In this document: one piece after another, positions 35,801-46,510 of the stretch
Numbering within the stretch: position 1 is the stretch's first letter
Layout: the number at the start of each line of letters is the position of its first letter
NCBI GenBank assembly: GCA_030248135.1
Contig: JASANC010002628.1
Coordinates: forward strand, 124,001 to 188,000
Length of the DNA stretch: 64,000 nucleotides
Direction of reading: 5' to 3'
Source of the DNA: Theristus sp. LFF4_11
Taxonomy: Eukaryota; Nematoda; Chromadorea; Monhysterida; Xyalidae
Translations under genes and position numbers: made by a program
The notes under the pieces: model-generated
The model's database searches: none
What the model saw: only the letters and a program-made list of their open reading frames with translations
Told to the model about the DNA's origin: nothing

Positions 35801-38800
35801 ACCGGCGTGCAGTCGCTCGGGCACGGCGCTGTAAGACAACAGAGCGATAGGGAGATGCTATGAATCATGACACACTTTTATGCTCTTTGATGCGCTTATA
35901 TGCGTTTTATGCTCTTTTACGCATTTTTATGCATTTAACTTTTATGCAGCTTTCATGCAATTTTATGTTTTTAGCCACTCTTATGCGCATTTATGCATTT
36001 TATGCATTTTTATTGTTTTATGCGTTTTGATGCACTTTTATTTATTTCATGTGGGTTTTTATACACCATCCATGCACTTTCGTTCTTTTTATGCACTTTT
36101 CATGCACTCTCACAACTCAAGCTGACAAAAACCTACACGGTAGCGCGGGCGCTGGCTGGTACTGCGGCAGAGGCATCGGCGCCGGCGGCGGCAACTGCGG
36201 CATCGCGATCGGCCGGCAGCACGTGTTGGTCGGCTCGTTGCAGAAGTTGTCCTGTTGGCGTTCGCACTTGTTGTCGCACGGGCCGACGCGAGCGAAGTCA
36301 GGCGGGCACACTGCGAAACAATGCGTGAAACTAAGGGTCGATCGTTATGAGAAACGAAACAACGTCATGAAGAAACAGAAACTTGGATTGAAGGATGTGC
36401 TTCGTTCGAAATGGAACGATAATATCCGAATCAGCGCCTGGGGCCAGTGGTATAACAGGTTAGTAGTCCAATAGTGCCACTCCATTGAGCCACTGTATGT
36501 ATGAACTTATGAAACAGCACAGTTCCGTGTTTTTCTCACAAAAATTAATTCCTCGCTGTCTGCTCTTCAACGTGATGTGTATGGGAATTGAACATGCGTT
36601 GTGTCACGAAACTATATTACGGCGCTCTACCGGCCTACTAAGCTTTTTTTATAAAACTGCTGCTCCCTGAAGTGTTGGTTTTGAAGACACTTCTCTCATT
36701 CGACAGCTCAGTTCCAGTTTTATTCAGCACTGAAGTGCGTGGACAAAATGTGCAAAAGTAACGCAAAATTACGAATTACTTCTGCTGTCGTACTGCATCG
36801 GTGGCGCAACAACGGGCGGTAGAACGGGCCGCGGCGGTGCGGGCGGCGGTGCGGGCGGTGTTGCGCAGCAGGTGTTGGTCGGCTGGTTGCAGAAAGTGTT
36901 CGGTTGCTGACCGCACGACGGCGTACAGGGGCCCTGCGGTTGGCAGTTGTTGCAGTCGCTTGGGCAAGCTGCAATGGTGTGGGACTCAGTTGATTCGCTT
37001 TCACTAACCCATTAACTAGAGCGATGTTGAAAGTTGAGCGCATGCTTTGTGTTCAATACAGCATCCCGCGCGCCATAAGCACCGCTTAAATAATGTTTCT
37101 CGTTATATGTCCGCTCAACAACCGGCATGACATGGGGCTGGACTTTTTTGGACAATAATGATTATCTCTACAGTCTATTTTGTTTGTGTTTTTCAAATTC
37201 CGAATCGTCACAGATCCGGCGCCGTGTTGCAGGACGGACCGGGTTGAATTGGCGCTGGCAATTGCGTCTGGCGACAGCAGGTGTTGGTCGGCTGGTTGCA
37301 GAAAGTGTTCCGCTGCTGACCGCACGACGGTGTACAGGGGCCCTGCGGTTGGCAGTTGCTTGGACACGCTTAAAGTGGAGAGGGAGACGCATTTCGCAGA
37401 GATGTACGGTGCACCATGGGTGTGCGCAGGATTAGACAGTTTCACATTTCACATTGTTACAAACTGTATACATCACACGGTCACGAGTTTTCTTTTAGAA
37501 TTTTATAAGAACGGAGATAGTCAAGGTCTTGCACGGTTAGGATATTATAAATCTACAAATTTCGGTATGCGGGTGAAGTTAAGAGGGTTCACAGTGGTTA
37601 ATTATGATAGGGTCGTGTGACATCTGTAACATGAGTTTATCATTCATTGGTCAGAGAGAGAGAGAGAGAGAGAATATAGTCGCTGTCACCTGGTTGCACT
37701 GGCGCTGGCGGCAGTGGCGGTGGCAGCTGCTGACAGCAGGTGTTGGTCGGCTGGTTGCAGAAAGTGTTCGGTTGCTGACCGCACGACGGCGTGCACGGAC
37801 CCTGCGGGGCGCAGTTGCTTGGGCACGCTGCAGTTTGGGGAAAGCGAAAGTGAGAACTATTTTGAATCTGTAGGTACAGTATGTTTCTTGAAACTGGTCA
37901 TCTTTTAAGCAGTAGAGCCCTCGAATGAAGAAAAACGGAAAGAAGACACTTTTAGATACAAATGCAGGTGCATGATTCCATGTAAACCCGACCCGTTCAT
38001 TCTTTGTTTTTTATTATATCAAAGGTTCGTGGGACCTGTATTTTGCGAAAACAATTTGATAGTTTTGAAGAAACATATTGTAATTCATTTTTCAGTTGTT
38101 CGATTCTGACCGAGATGATTTTCGAAGCTTGGTTGAGGTCACCTAAACTGTTTTGACAGTTTTTGTTTTGGCATTTTTCTTCAATATTTTTGTAAAGTAA
38201 CGCAGGAACGACGGAGAATGGTGTCGGGGCATTTTCAAAATCATTTTATTATGGATTATACTATCATATTCAGGAAAAAAAACTTTTTTACCGACCCGGT
38301 TGTACGGGTGCCGGTGGCAGTGGCGCTGGCAGCTGCTGACAGCAGGTGTTGGTCGGCTGGTTGCAGAAAGTGTTCGGTTGCTGACCGCACGACGGCGTGC
38401 ACGGACCCTGCGGGGCGCAGTTGCTCGGGCACGCTGAATATGTTTTTTTTTGTCAAAGGTATTTATTATCATAAACTTGCGTCAAGGAAGCTAAAAACGA
38501 CAGCCAGATGACGGTTAGGATACCATTACCGATATCAAACTCCTTGTGTAAACTTGAGTTCTGGGCACGTTTTGAGCAGTTTACCAGTTTGATCAGCAAC
38601 ACGGAGTTTGGTATCGGTGTAGAGCTTGGCATGGTGTTTGGTATTGGTGTAGAGTTTGGCATGGAGTTTGGCATTGGTTTTGGTATTTTTGTCAGCGCAT
38701 AAGCGCGTCAGTGTTCCTACCGGCGGCCGGCGGTGGTCTTGGCGCGGGCAATGGAGGCGGAGCTACCGGCTGCGGCCGACAGCAGGTGTTCGTAGGGCGA

Positions 38801-40043
38801 TTACAGAAGCAGTCGCTGCGCTGCTCGCACTGCGGCGTGCACGGGCCTTGCGGGGCGCAGTTGCTCGGGCACGCTGCGAGAGCAGTGGTAGTGCGTTAGA
38901 CTATTCTCTGTGCGCTCGGGGGATCGAGCCCCGCTGAGGGGTGTATAGGTACTTAATGACAGAAAACTCGATGGGCGCCCTACTCAATGGCGTTCTGTAC
39001 GCTTCTCTGGGTTAGCCCTGGCTAAAAACATCGCCTGAAAATCACAACAACAAAAACAACAACAACAACAGTTCAGTCAGTCAGTTTTTTAACTGCAGCG
39101 GATGGCATAATACCAGAGGAGTTGTTTTTAAGACACCATGAGTAGGCAAGCCAAGAACACAACAGACGCAGAAAACACACAATAATGCAAAAAGAACAAT
39201 TTACAGTGGAGAACATTCGACAACGTCCTGGCTGAACAAATTTGTTGTTCAGTGATTTGTTCGGTAATAAAACGCAAAACATAAAAAACGTTCAAATACA
39301 ACGAGAAAAACTGAAAAAAAACAGCACTAACGCGCCGGCGCCGGCAGCCGCGGTGGTGGCACGTACGGCTGCGGCTGGCAGCAAGTGTTCGTCGGCTGGT
39401 TGCAAAAACAGTCGCTGCGCTGTTCGCACTGCGGTGTGCAGGGGCCTTGCGGGGCGCAGTTGCTCGGGCAATCTGCAAAGAGAGCATTTTTGAAGCGGCA
39501 TTCATGAAGCAGTGTAGTCTAGTGACGCGTAGCTGTGTGTTGAAACATAGCTACGCGGTCATTGAATACTGTATCATGAATGCCGCTTAAGTTTTTCGCT
39601 TTCAACCGCGAGAGCAGTGGCTTGTGTACAATCTGGTCGGCATCTCCGAGTTCCGCCAGAATACAGTCCATCTAGCTAATATTGTACCACTAGCTGATTG
39701 GTTGGTTGCGCACACGCGCAGTTTTTACATGCATTCTGTGCAGGCTGATCCGTGCAATGCTGTGGAGGCGACGGAGTTTGCCTGCACAGAATGCATGCAT
39801 CACACTGCACGTGTGTGCAACCAACCAATCAGCTGGTTGTGTATATTAATTAGCCAGATGGACTGTACGTTGAAAGGGTGCCACGAAGGGTGCCACGAAA
39901 AATGCCACGAAAGGTGCCTCGAAAGGTGCCACGAAAGGTGTCACGAAAGGTGCGCAACAAAATGCGAGAAAGCTCCGCCTACTTTGCGCATACACACTGA
40001 CGGCCATGACCAGCACGGCCAACATCGTTGTCGTCGAAATCAT
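32885..40043 (-). CDS. Secreted protein of 15 tandem cysteine-rich modules, one per exon (741 aa)
   Basis: Function unknown; secretion is inferred from a signal peptide (MISTTTMLAVLVMAVSVYAQ). Sixteen exons (- strand): 40043-39983, 39472-39332, 38873-38721, 38433-38296, 37827-37690, 37368-37240, 36968-36780, 36310-36137, 35828-35688, 35569-35438, 35372-35235, 35166-35032, 34786-34649, 34083-33925, 33643-33491, 32991-32885. All introns are phase 1 and the total is 2226 nt, an exact multiple of three. Each module has the pattern C-x3-C-x5-C-x3-C-x5-C-x-C-x6-CC (for example CFCNQPTNTCC) followed by a Pro-rich linker. Modules 3-6 lack the fifth Cys, module 7 lacks the second and fifth, and module 15 lacks the second. 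Adjacent exons are very similar, so the gene grew by exon duplication. Some acceptors are atypical (TTTAAG before 37368). EB-like or other nematode cysteine-rich domains are possible relatives; I cannot name the family. Confidence 0.88.
33069..33449. mobile_element. TA-type MITE containing a SINE insertion
   Basis: The left end reads CAGTCTAACATACATATCAC then AATTAGCTGATTGGTTGGTG. The right end reads TCACCAACAAATTCGCC then TATAGAGTTAGACTG. The SINE at 33178-33372 lies between the arms, so the SINE is the younger insertion. It is within the last intron of the cysteine-rich gene. Confidence 0.8.
33178..33372 (+). mobile_element. tRNA-derived SINE, full-length copy
   Basis: The tRNA-like head (CCCGTGGCCTAGTGGTGGCG, GGATCGAACCCCGCCGG) is followed by the standard SINE body and a CAACGACAACAGC tail. 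Inserted within the MITE at 33069-33449. Confidence 0.88.
34087..34590. repeat. Repeated acceptor-flank sequence without exon
   Basis: The block GCAATGTTGTGCGATTGGAA followed by ACGTTGAATTAA directly precedes module exon 34083-33925 (in transcript direction). It recurs at about 34541-34573 with no module exon beside it. A shorter repeat (GTTGAATTAATTGAAGCAAC) occurs at about 34506 and 34563. This looks like a leftover of the duplication process that multiplied the module exons. Confidence 0.6.
34812..34960. mobile_element. TA-type MITE, well-preserved copy
   Basis: The arms are near-perfect inverted repeats: ACTCTATAACATATCCAACT AGCTGAT at the left and ATCAGCTAGTTGGATACG TTATAGAGT at the right. 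The centre is about 60 bp. It lies in the intron between modules 11 and 12 of the cysteine-rich gene. Confidence 0.85.
35872..36115. repeat. Degenerate TTTTATGC-type tandem repeat
   Basis: Imperfect units such as TTTTATGCACTTT and TTTTATGCATTT recur across the intron between modules 7 and 8. The open frame it creates is a by-product of the repeat and is not coding. Confidence 0.7.
36440..36665. mobile_element. Diverged hairpin MITE (AGTCCAATAGTGCCAC family)
   Basis: It shares GTCCAATAGTGC, CTGCTCTTCAACGTGATG and TTTTATAAAACTG blocks with the element at 21395-21706, in the same order. It lies in the intron between modules 6 and 7 of the cysteine-rich gene. Confidence 0.65.
38880..39070 (+). 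mobile_element. tRNA-derived SINE, slightly 5'-truncated
   Basis: It begins within the A-box region (GCAGTGGTAGTGCGTTAGAC), keeps GGATCGAGCCCCGC and the full body, and ends in a (CAA)n tail at 39043-39070. It lies in the intron between modules 1 and 2 of the cysteine-rich gene. Confidence 0.88.
39493..39590. mobile_element. About 95-bp hairpin MITE
   Basis: The arms GAAGCGGCATTCATGAAGCA and the complementary TATCATGAATGCCGCTT flank a short loop containing GTTGAA. The same hairpin is embedded in the compound element at 21598-21682. Intron of the cysteine-rich gene. Confidence 0.75.
39664..39865. mobile_element. 202-bp TA-type MITE with long inverted repeats
   Basis: It starts CAGTCCATCTAGCTAATATT and ends with the inverse AGCCAGATGGACTG, with TA on each side. 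The arms stay complementary for about 70 bp, including CTGATTGGTTGGTTGCGCAC, and a second inverted pair TGCATTCTGTGCAGGC/GCCTGCACAGAATGCA lies inside. First intron of the cysteine-rich gene. Confidence 0.88.
39874..39960. repeat. 12-bp minisatellite (GGTGCCACGAAA)
   Basis: About seven imperfect copies of a 12-bp unit lie in the first intron of the cysteine-rich gene, soon after its signal-peptide exon (donor at 39982). In-frame translations give simple CHER or PFVA repeats, which are artefacts of the period. A similar GGCACGAAGAAAGG tract occurs at about 43690-43765. Confidence 0.8.
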
Positions 40044-43000
40044 GACTGGTTTTTTTCGGAGAATTGAAAACTGGCGAAACTTACAGTTCAGTAAATAAGG
40101 ACTGATACGAATAATCAAAAATTATACAGAATATTATAAATTAAAAAGTTTTTTTTAAAGTATTTCGTTTGACGCAGCAGCCCAATAAGCGAAAGACCGC
40201 AGCAGGCAGGCACGCACCGCAAACCGAAACTTGAAAAATAATAAACGAATCGGGGGACTGCGCCTGGAAATGAAAGAGAATGAGAGCGATAAATGAATGG
40301 TGGAGGGGATTTGGAGAAAAAGCAAATGGTCTTTGTGAATTGTGACGTGTGTGCGTTCGCGAGAACAACTGGGATAACCGCCACAAGAAACGGGATTAAA
40401 AACACCGACTGGGGCCGGGTACGAAACGTGACTTTTGTGAAAGTTGTACGTTCTTTTTCTGGCGATATATACTTATAGCCGCTAACAATGTTCAGTCAAA
40501 CAATGAAAACAATGCTTGAGCAATGAAGAAAAACGACCGCTGGAAGAGGTCTGTAAAACCGTTATATGTGAAAACTGTTGTGAAAAAAAACAACAACAAG
40601 AAAAACCGCTTTTACAGAGCGCTAATAACAATGGAATACAATATTACGGTTTCTGCCAGACCGTCATACAACCGCACACACTTTTCAATCATCAAACGAA
40701 ATCCGCACACACGCCACGCTCTGTCCCAGTATGATCAGGTTCCGACGTGTGTGTAATCTGCTGACAAGCCTGACAGATTGTTTTTTTATGTTTTAAAGTA
40801 CATATATCTGATATACAGTATACACGATCATTTGTGAAAATAAAAACTATACACGTTCTTTCTGCTGAGTTGTATAAACTCCCGCGAAAAACCAGTACAC
40901 TTTATCTCTCGCACGTATTGTTCTTCTCAGCAAACGCGTGCGTATGGATAGCGTAAGAAAAAACGGTCGCTTAAGAGGCGCGGAGAACCGTAACAAAACG
41001 TGTCTTCAAACCTGATTTCACCGCCTGTATTTTTCTTTATGAAAAGTTCTGCAAATGTCAACGGCTTGCTTCCATTCTGAAAAGTCGCACACACACAGCG
41101 CGCGCATTACAAAGAAAGCACTTATAAAAAGATGTTGGTAACTTTGTCAAACATATATAGCCGTTCTAACTTAGCTATATGGGAGCTCTCGCCATCGTAT
41201 CATATCATTATTGTGCAAAAGTTAACCGCCTGTCCTATCATCAATTCAACCTGAAGTGAGTCCTCTGGTGGCAAAACGTTTTCTGTGTACAACATTCCTG
41301 ACAAATTGAAAACCGTAACCAGCGAGAGAGAGAAAAAACACAACAAAAAAGACAGATAGACCAGCGAAAAGGTGTTCATTTGGTGACGTGGATATGATTT
41401 ATGATTTTTTTTGTCATTATTCGGCAATATTCTTTTTAAAAATGTGGTGCACGAATTATTGTTGTGCGACATTTATTTCACAAGGGCTAAGTGTACATCA
41501 TTATGCATATCGCCCGCAAACACAAGACGGGCGTCCAATTTTGTTTGCCTAAAAACCAGAGTGATGATGCACAAAGAAAAAGTGTTGGGGCGGACCCTCT
41601 GTTGACGCTCTCGTTTACTTTTTGATCGTCCGAAAATGTGAAAAGGTCAGTGCAGAAAGAAGAAAAAATTTCAGAAAACTCCGCTGGGGTGGTCGGTCGT
41701 CTGGTGGTCTGAGTGACCAGCGCGTTTTTGCAATGATAACAATTTTCGAAAAACTTTCAAAAACTCAGCACGTTTTCGCACGGCTTCGCGTACACGTAGC
41801 TTAGCTCAGATCGGCAGCTCTAAGTCGAACGCTGATTTGCTGTGCAAATTGTTCGATCGTTCTGTTGGATGCAACATCAAATCGAGGTAAACACACTCGA
41901 GAGTCGTTTTATAGGCAATATTTTTTCTCTCAACATTCTCAAAGTGTTTTCAAGCGAGGAGGGCGTGATATTTTGTAAAGCGCAAAGCTTTTTTTATGGC
42001 AAAAAATGATCATTTCAGCGGAATTTCACATGAAAATTGATTAAAGAATAAAACCTGCGCCTGGATCGAAACAATTTCCACATAGTACCCGTTTTTTATT
42101 GTCTTTTAGTTGGGTTGAATGTGAATCGACACAATTCTATGGAGTTTTTCAGTCCAAATTGTTTCAAACCGTGTTTTGAACCCGGTTAACTAGCTGACTT
42201 TCTGACAGCGTACTGCAACAAGAGCAACCAATCAGCATTTCCAATTCAAAATCAAACAGTTACCTACAAAGATGCCACAGCTACTCACATCGCTTTGTTG
42301 CAACAAAAAAACGGAACAAAAAAGAACAACTCTACTCATCCAACCGAAACCAAACCACGCAACATTTCGGATTAGACAACGGGTGTGTGTGCAAATACCC
42401 GTGTCAACGAAAGACCGGTAGATTACCTTGTGTTTGCTTAAGCGTTGTTGTCATCAAAAAACCGGGCTTGATTGACAACCAAAGTGTTTTGTTTGTAGTA
42501 AAAATGTTACCTTTTTCATTTTTAAGGTTTAAAAACAGGTTTCACAACAGAAAAAGGTGTTCTCGTTTGTAAACGAGAGAGGATTACAAAAATTGAAAAA
42601 TGTCAACTCCGACCACGCGGGAGTGTCGATCAGCGCACAAAACGTGCACATACCGTTATCTGAGTAAACTAGTTTAAAACTACGCAAAAATGCTATTGTC
42701 TGATTAGTTGAGAAGTTTTTTGAACACGTTCTTCGATCTGGATCCATCCGGTGTTTTGCAGCAGTACAGTGGTACAGGTGCAATTCGTCTGCTACATAAA
42801 ACGTAAAAGTACAGCGCTTTTTTCAGTTCTACTTCTGTTCGACCTTACTGTCTTTGAGGAGGCGATTTTAGTCAGTGGCACGTCATTCAACCGATCAATC
42901 ACGTACATTTAACCTTCATAAAGCCGACCAAAAAAAGTTTGTGCAACAACATATTGTTCAACTGAACTGTTGAAAACCGTTTTTAAAGGTTTTTTAATGC

Positions 43001-44774
43001 TTTTGCGAGCGAACACTTCTCCATTCATCTGTTACAGTACTCCCGGTCAAGATTTCAATAGAAGTTGACAAGTGAACACAAAGGATACACACTTGAACGT
43101 AATTCAGTTTGTACCGGTTTCCAGAGCAAAAAAAATTACATTTTCATTGTCAAAGTTTAAGATCGGTTTTGCACGTGAGTAAACATTGTTGTTCTGATTG
43201 TTACATTTAGTGTTCGTACATTTACGACTTTCAGTGCGGATAAACCAGTCGTGTTAGGCACGGCGAGGTGGTGAACGGTACAACGTACAATTTGTGCTTT
43301 CAGTTCTTGAGTTTAAAAAAATGTGATTATCTTGAGATGATGATTGCCTGAAAACCCGAATTCTAAGTGCGTTCGTGGTCTGTATGTTTAGAATTCCAGC
43401 CGTTCTTAAGAAAAAAGTAATCGCCAAATGAAACAAAATTGCAAAAACGATCCCTTCTGCGTGCGCTTTTACTGGCAATTCCTTTCAAAATGACCGAAGT
43501 TTGGAAAACAGCCGTGTGGTGTTTCACGCTTAACCTAACACGATTGACATGCTCCCGGATGGGATAGTGAATCAGTGAACCATAAATCGAGTCTCGATTT
43601 AGGTGGCGATTTTGCGATTGTGGCATGAAAACGAGTTCTGCGGATAGCGTGAAATATTGCTTTGCTGTTTTTCCAATAATGGTGATCTGGGGAAGAAACA
43701 GGGAATGGCACGGAAATGGGCATGAAGAAGGGAATGTCATGGAAAAGGGCACGAAGAAAGGCACACGGATAGAAATTTTTTGAGTGTATTTACTTTATTG
43801 TCTCCATTCAACAATCAACCAGAACCACCAATTTGGTTTCTTTTATTTTCGTATTATTCGTATCTTGCCGTTGTAAAAAAACTAATGTATTTTCAAATAA
43901 AAATTACCACAATTAAAAATAAAATTAACAACAGTAGCCTAACAGTCGCTAAGAACTATCTACATCATTGATTAGAAACATGAAATTACTACTAGTATAA
44001 TTCTCAAATTGAATATTCATCGCCACGCTAGAATATTTTTAGCCAAACGCATTTCTATAGATCATGTCAAGGGTAAAACTATAAAACTTTGCGACTGCAT
44101 ACACGTTGAATTGACAGATTTTTTTGTTCTGTATCTGCATGGATACAAGGAAATCAGCTTCATCTTGACGCTGCAAGTCAAGCTTGCGAGTGACTTGGAC
44201 AATTTTGAATTGCCGCTGGATGAAACTTATTTTCTTTTTACGTCTGCAGTTAAACGAATGGAGTCGCAGAAGCAAGACACATGCACACTAAGTAAACAAA
44301 ATGATGTGCATGTATGGTGAAGCTTCAGTCGGTTTTTAATAATGCTCAGTGTATAACTACAGTTTCAAAATCCAGTCATTAATACCATGCAGAAAACCAT
44401 GGTGTCACAAACGTATGTTGGGAATAACAACCGGAGTACACTGTACATGTGTCATACACAGAAAATGAAAACTTTTTTTGTTTTTGAGGCCAGCGTGATT
44501 ATCGTCCGCACTTCTGACTTGCACTATTTTCAATTGAAAAACCTATCTCTGTTTATCTAAAAACTAAGTATTCACGCAATCCGTGGTATGCAAAAAACAA
44601 TAACAATAATAATAAGTAAAACAAAACAATAAAGTAAATATCAGAGGTATATGATGAAAACCAAGAACCAACATATTTAAATTGAACGTCAAACAGACAT
44701 TTTTTTTGTTTTCGATATGCGAACAATTACGACAACGGAGAACAAGTAAAAATACACAAAATACACATCATATG
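40044..44774. other. Intergenic DNA without a confident gene
   Basis: The region lies upstream of the cysteine-rich gene and downstream of the Tudor-like gene. A minus-strand frame at 41200-41472 contains a hydrophobic, signal-like segment beginning MNTFSLVYLSFLLCFF, but no downstream exon or cysteine pattern supports a gene. A plus-strand frame at 44009-44320 (103 codons) is anonymous. A 14-bp GGCACGAAGAAAGG-type tract lies at 43690-43765. No RNA gene or clear mobile element was recognised. Confidence 0.4.
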
Positions 44775-46502
44775 CTACGCTTCTTCTTGTACTGGATCGA
44801 AAACGTCAACAAGGTAGGCACCATTATCTAATGCTCCCTTCAGTACCAGAGCAACAGTGTTGCCGGCTGGGTGGTCTTCGGCAAAGTTTGGTATTTCTCC
44901 TGAAGGAGATGAAAATGTTCAACCCTTCAGTGTTCTAAAATCTTAAAACAAAAATTCGAAAAAATAATACCTCACCTCCTGCGGTACACAGACAAGCGTG
45001 CCATTGATAAAGATCAACATAAGCTGGGCAAATCTTCAGTTGGTTAAAATTCGGCGTGAATCGGAGTTCCACTGTGTCTACTAGCAACAGTAAAAACTCA
45101 GACAAGATTACCGCGCGCATCCACGTGTCGTTGTTTTCCTTATACAGAAACACTTCATCCGGTTCTGGCTGAAATATGTTGAACATTTTTTTAAAAAGGT
45201 CTTTGTTCATAGGAGTTGCTCGGTTCTGTGGAAATATTCACATACCGGTCGTTTTAAGCGAACACCTCTTGTGCCGCATCGAGCAAACATCGACATTTCC
45301 TTAACGAAGCTTTCCCAGTAGTCACTGGGCACGGCAACGAAATTTTGTGCTCCTTCATTGCGGACAATCTGTATCAAATGCGAAAGTTAGCTGCGAAAAC
45401 AGGCTTTTTTAAAACACAGATCTTGGAAAAGGCACAAACAAAAAATAACTTACTGTCATGGAGATGAGGTTTTCTTGAACTGGATATCGGCAGAATTTGG
45501 TGAACAAAATACAGCTAATATTGTGCTCAATGTGCGTGACGTTCTCTTGACAGAGTTGCCCATCGGTCACTTCCTAAGCAAAGAACGTTCGAAATTAAGA
45601 GAAAACATTGTAAAAAAACACTGGACAATAATTTTAGTCAAAATCAGCAAATGAACTGAGTGGAAACCGTTTGTTGTCGATTGAGATGAACCCGAAACAA
45701 TTTTTCAAAAACAAAAAAAATTCTGTTACATTGTAGAAGTTTATATGGCACAAAATTAGCAAAAATATGTTGGGAAAAAAGCTGAAATACGAACTTCAAT
45801 TCGAATGACTTTCATTTCAATCATATTTCCATCTGTTTCATCTTCCACAATCTGTTCTTGAATTATCGCATCGGTTTCCTGAGTATCTTCGTTTTTGCCG
45901 GTTTTGATGTCAATCTCCACTGTGCTAAAAATGATAAGAAAAACATTCGTTTGAGTTTGTTTTGAAAAAACAATCCAGTGTTTAAAGATTCAATCACTAT
46001 TAGAAAACAATAATGTTTTTTACCCTTGGTCCTGTTTTTCTGAACTGTCAGCAGTGGCTGGCTGCTGCGCCAGTTGATTGACAAGTTTGCTCAATTCAAC
46101 CTCAAATTCTCCATCGAATGACTCCGTCTTCAAGTAATCAACGTAGAAAGCGATCTTTGTTTTCTCATCATCCGTTTGTAGCTCCGCTAAATCGTTCTCG
46201 GTCAATTCTTTCTGTTTACTTGGAATCGGTCCAATGATCTGGCCAATTTCATAACCATATGGATGTTGTTTCTCGTGATTCGGCTTCCCCGGAAATCCCA
46301 TTTCATCGAACGGTGATGTGACCTCGACTTCTTGCTCATCGTATGCTAGCCAGCGATCGTTTGCTTTTATTAGGTCGCTTGCTTGCATAAAGTTTGCTTC
46401 GGCTGAGTTGTTGGATTTGTTATTTGTCGAGTCGACGTCCATGAGTGCTAACACATCGGGTGACCGCGGTTCGTCAGGTGTTTTCTCCATTTCGTTGGCC
46501 AT
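44775..46502 (-). CDS. Putative Tudor-domain protein, 408 aa, six exons
   Basis: Exons (- strand): 46502-46024, 45924-45795, 45573-45454, 45368-45246, 45225-44976, 44899-44775. All phases agree (1227 nt). The N-terminal 200 residues are acidic and probably disordered. The C-terminal half resembles an extended Tudor domain: GAQNFVAVPSDYWESFV as the leading strand region, then EVFLYKENNDTWMRAVIL, VDTVELRFTPNFNQL and a closing WHACLC, ending with NTVALVLKGALDNGAYLVDV. Tudor domains bind methylated arginine or lysine, and many extended ones act in germ-granule or piRNA proteins; that role is inference. The aromatic cage is not obvious. The start was taken at the ATG just after a TTTCCAG acceptor-like site (46508-46510), which could be a cis or trans splice site. 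The gene structure is well supported; the family call is tentative. Confidence 0.75.
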
Positions 46503-46510
46503 TTTAGCTG

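Noticed and set aside
39624..40067. Plus-strand frame with CHER repeats (147 codons)
   Set aside because: It is generated by the 12-bp minisatellite and overlaps the signal-peptide exon of the cysteine-rich gene on the other strand.
41200..41472. Small secreted protein gene on the minus strand
   Set aside because: There is a hydrophobic N-terminal segment, but no conserved motif, convincing exon partner or cysteine pattern.
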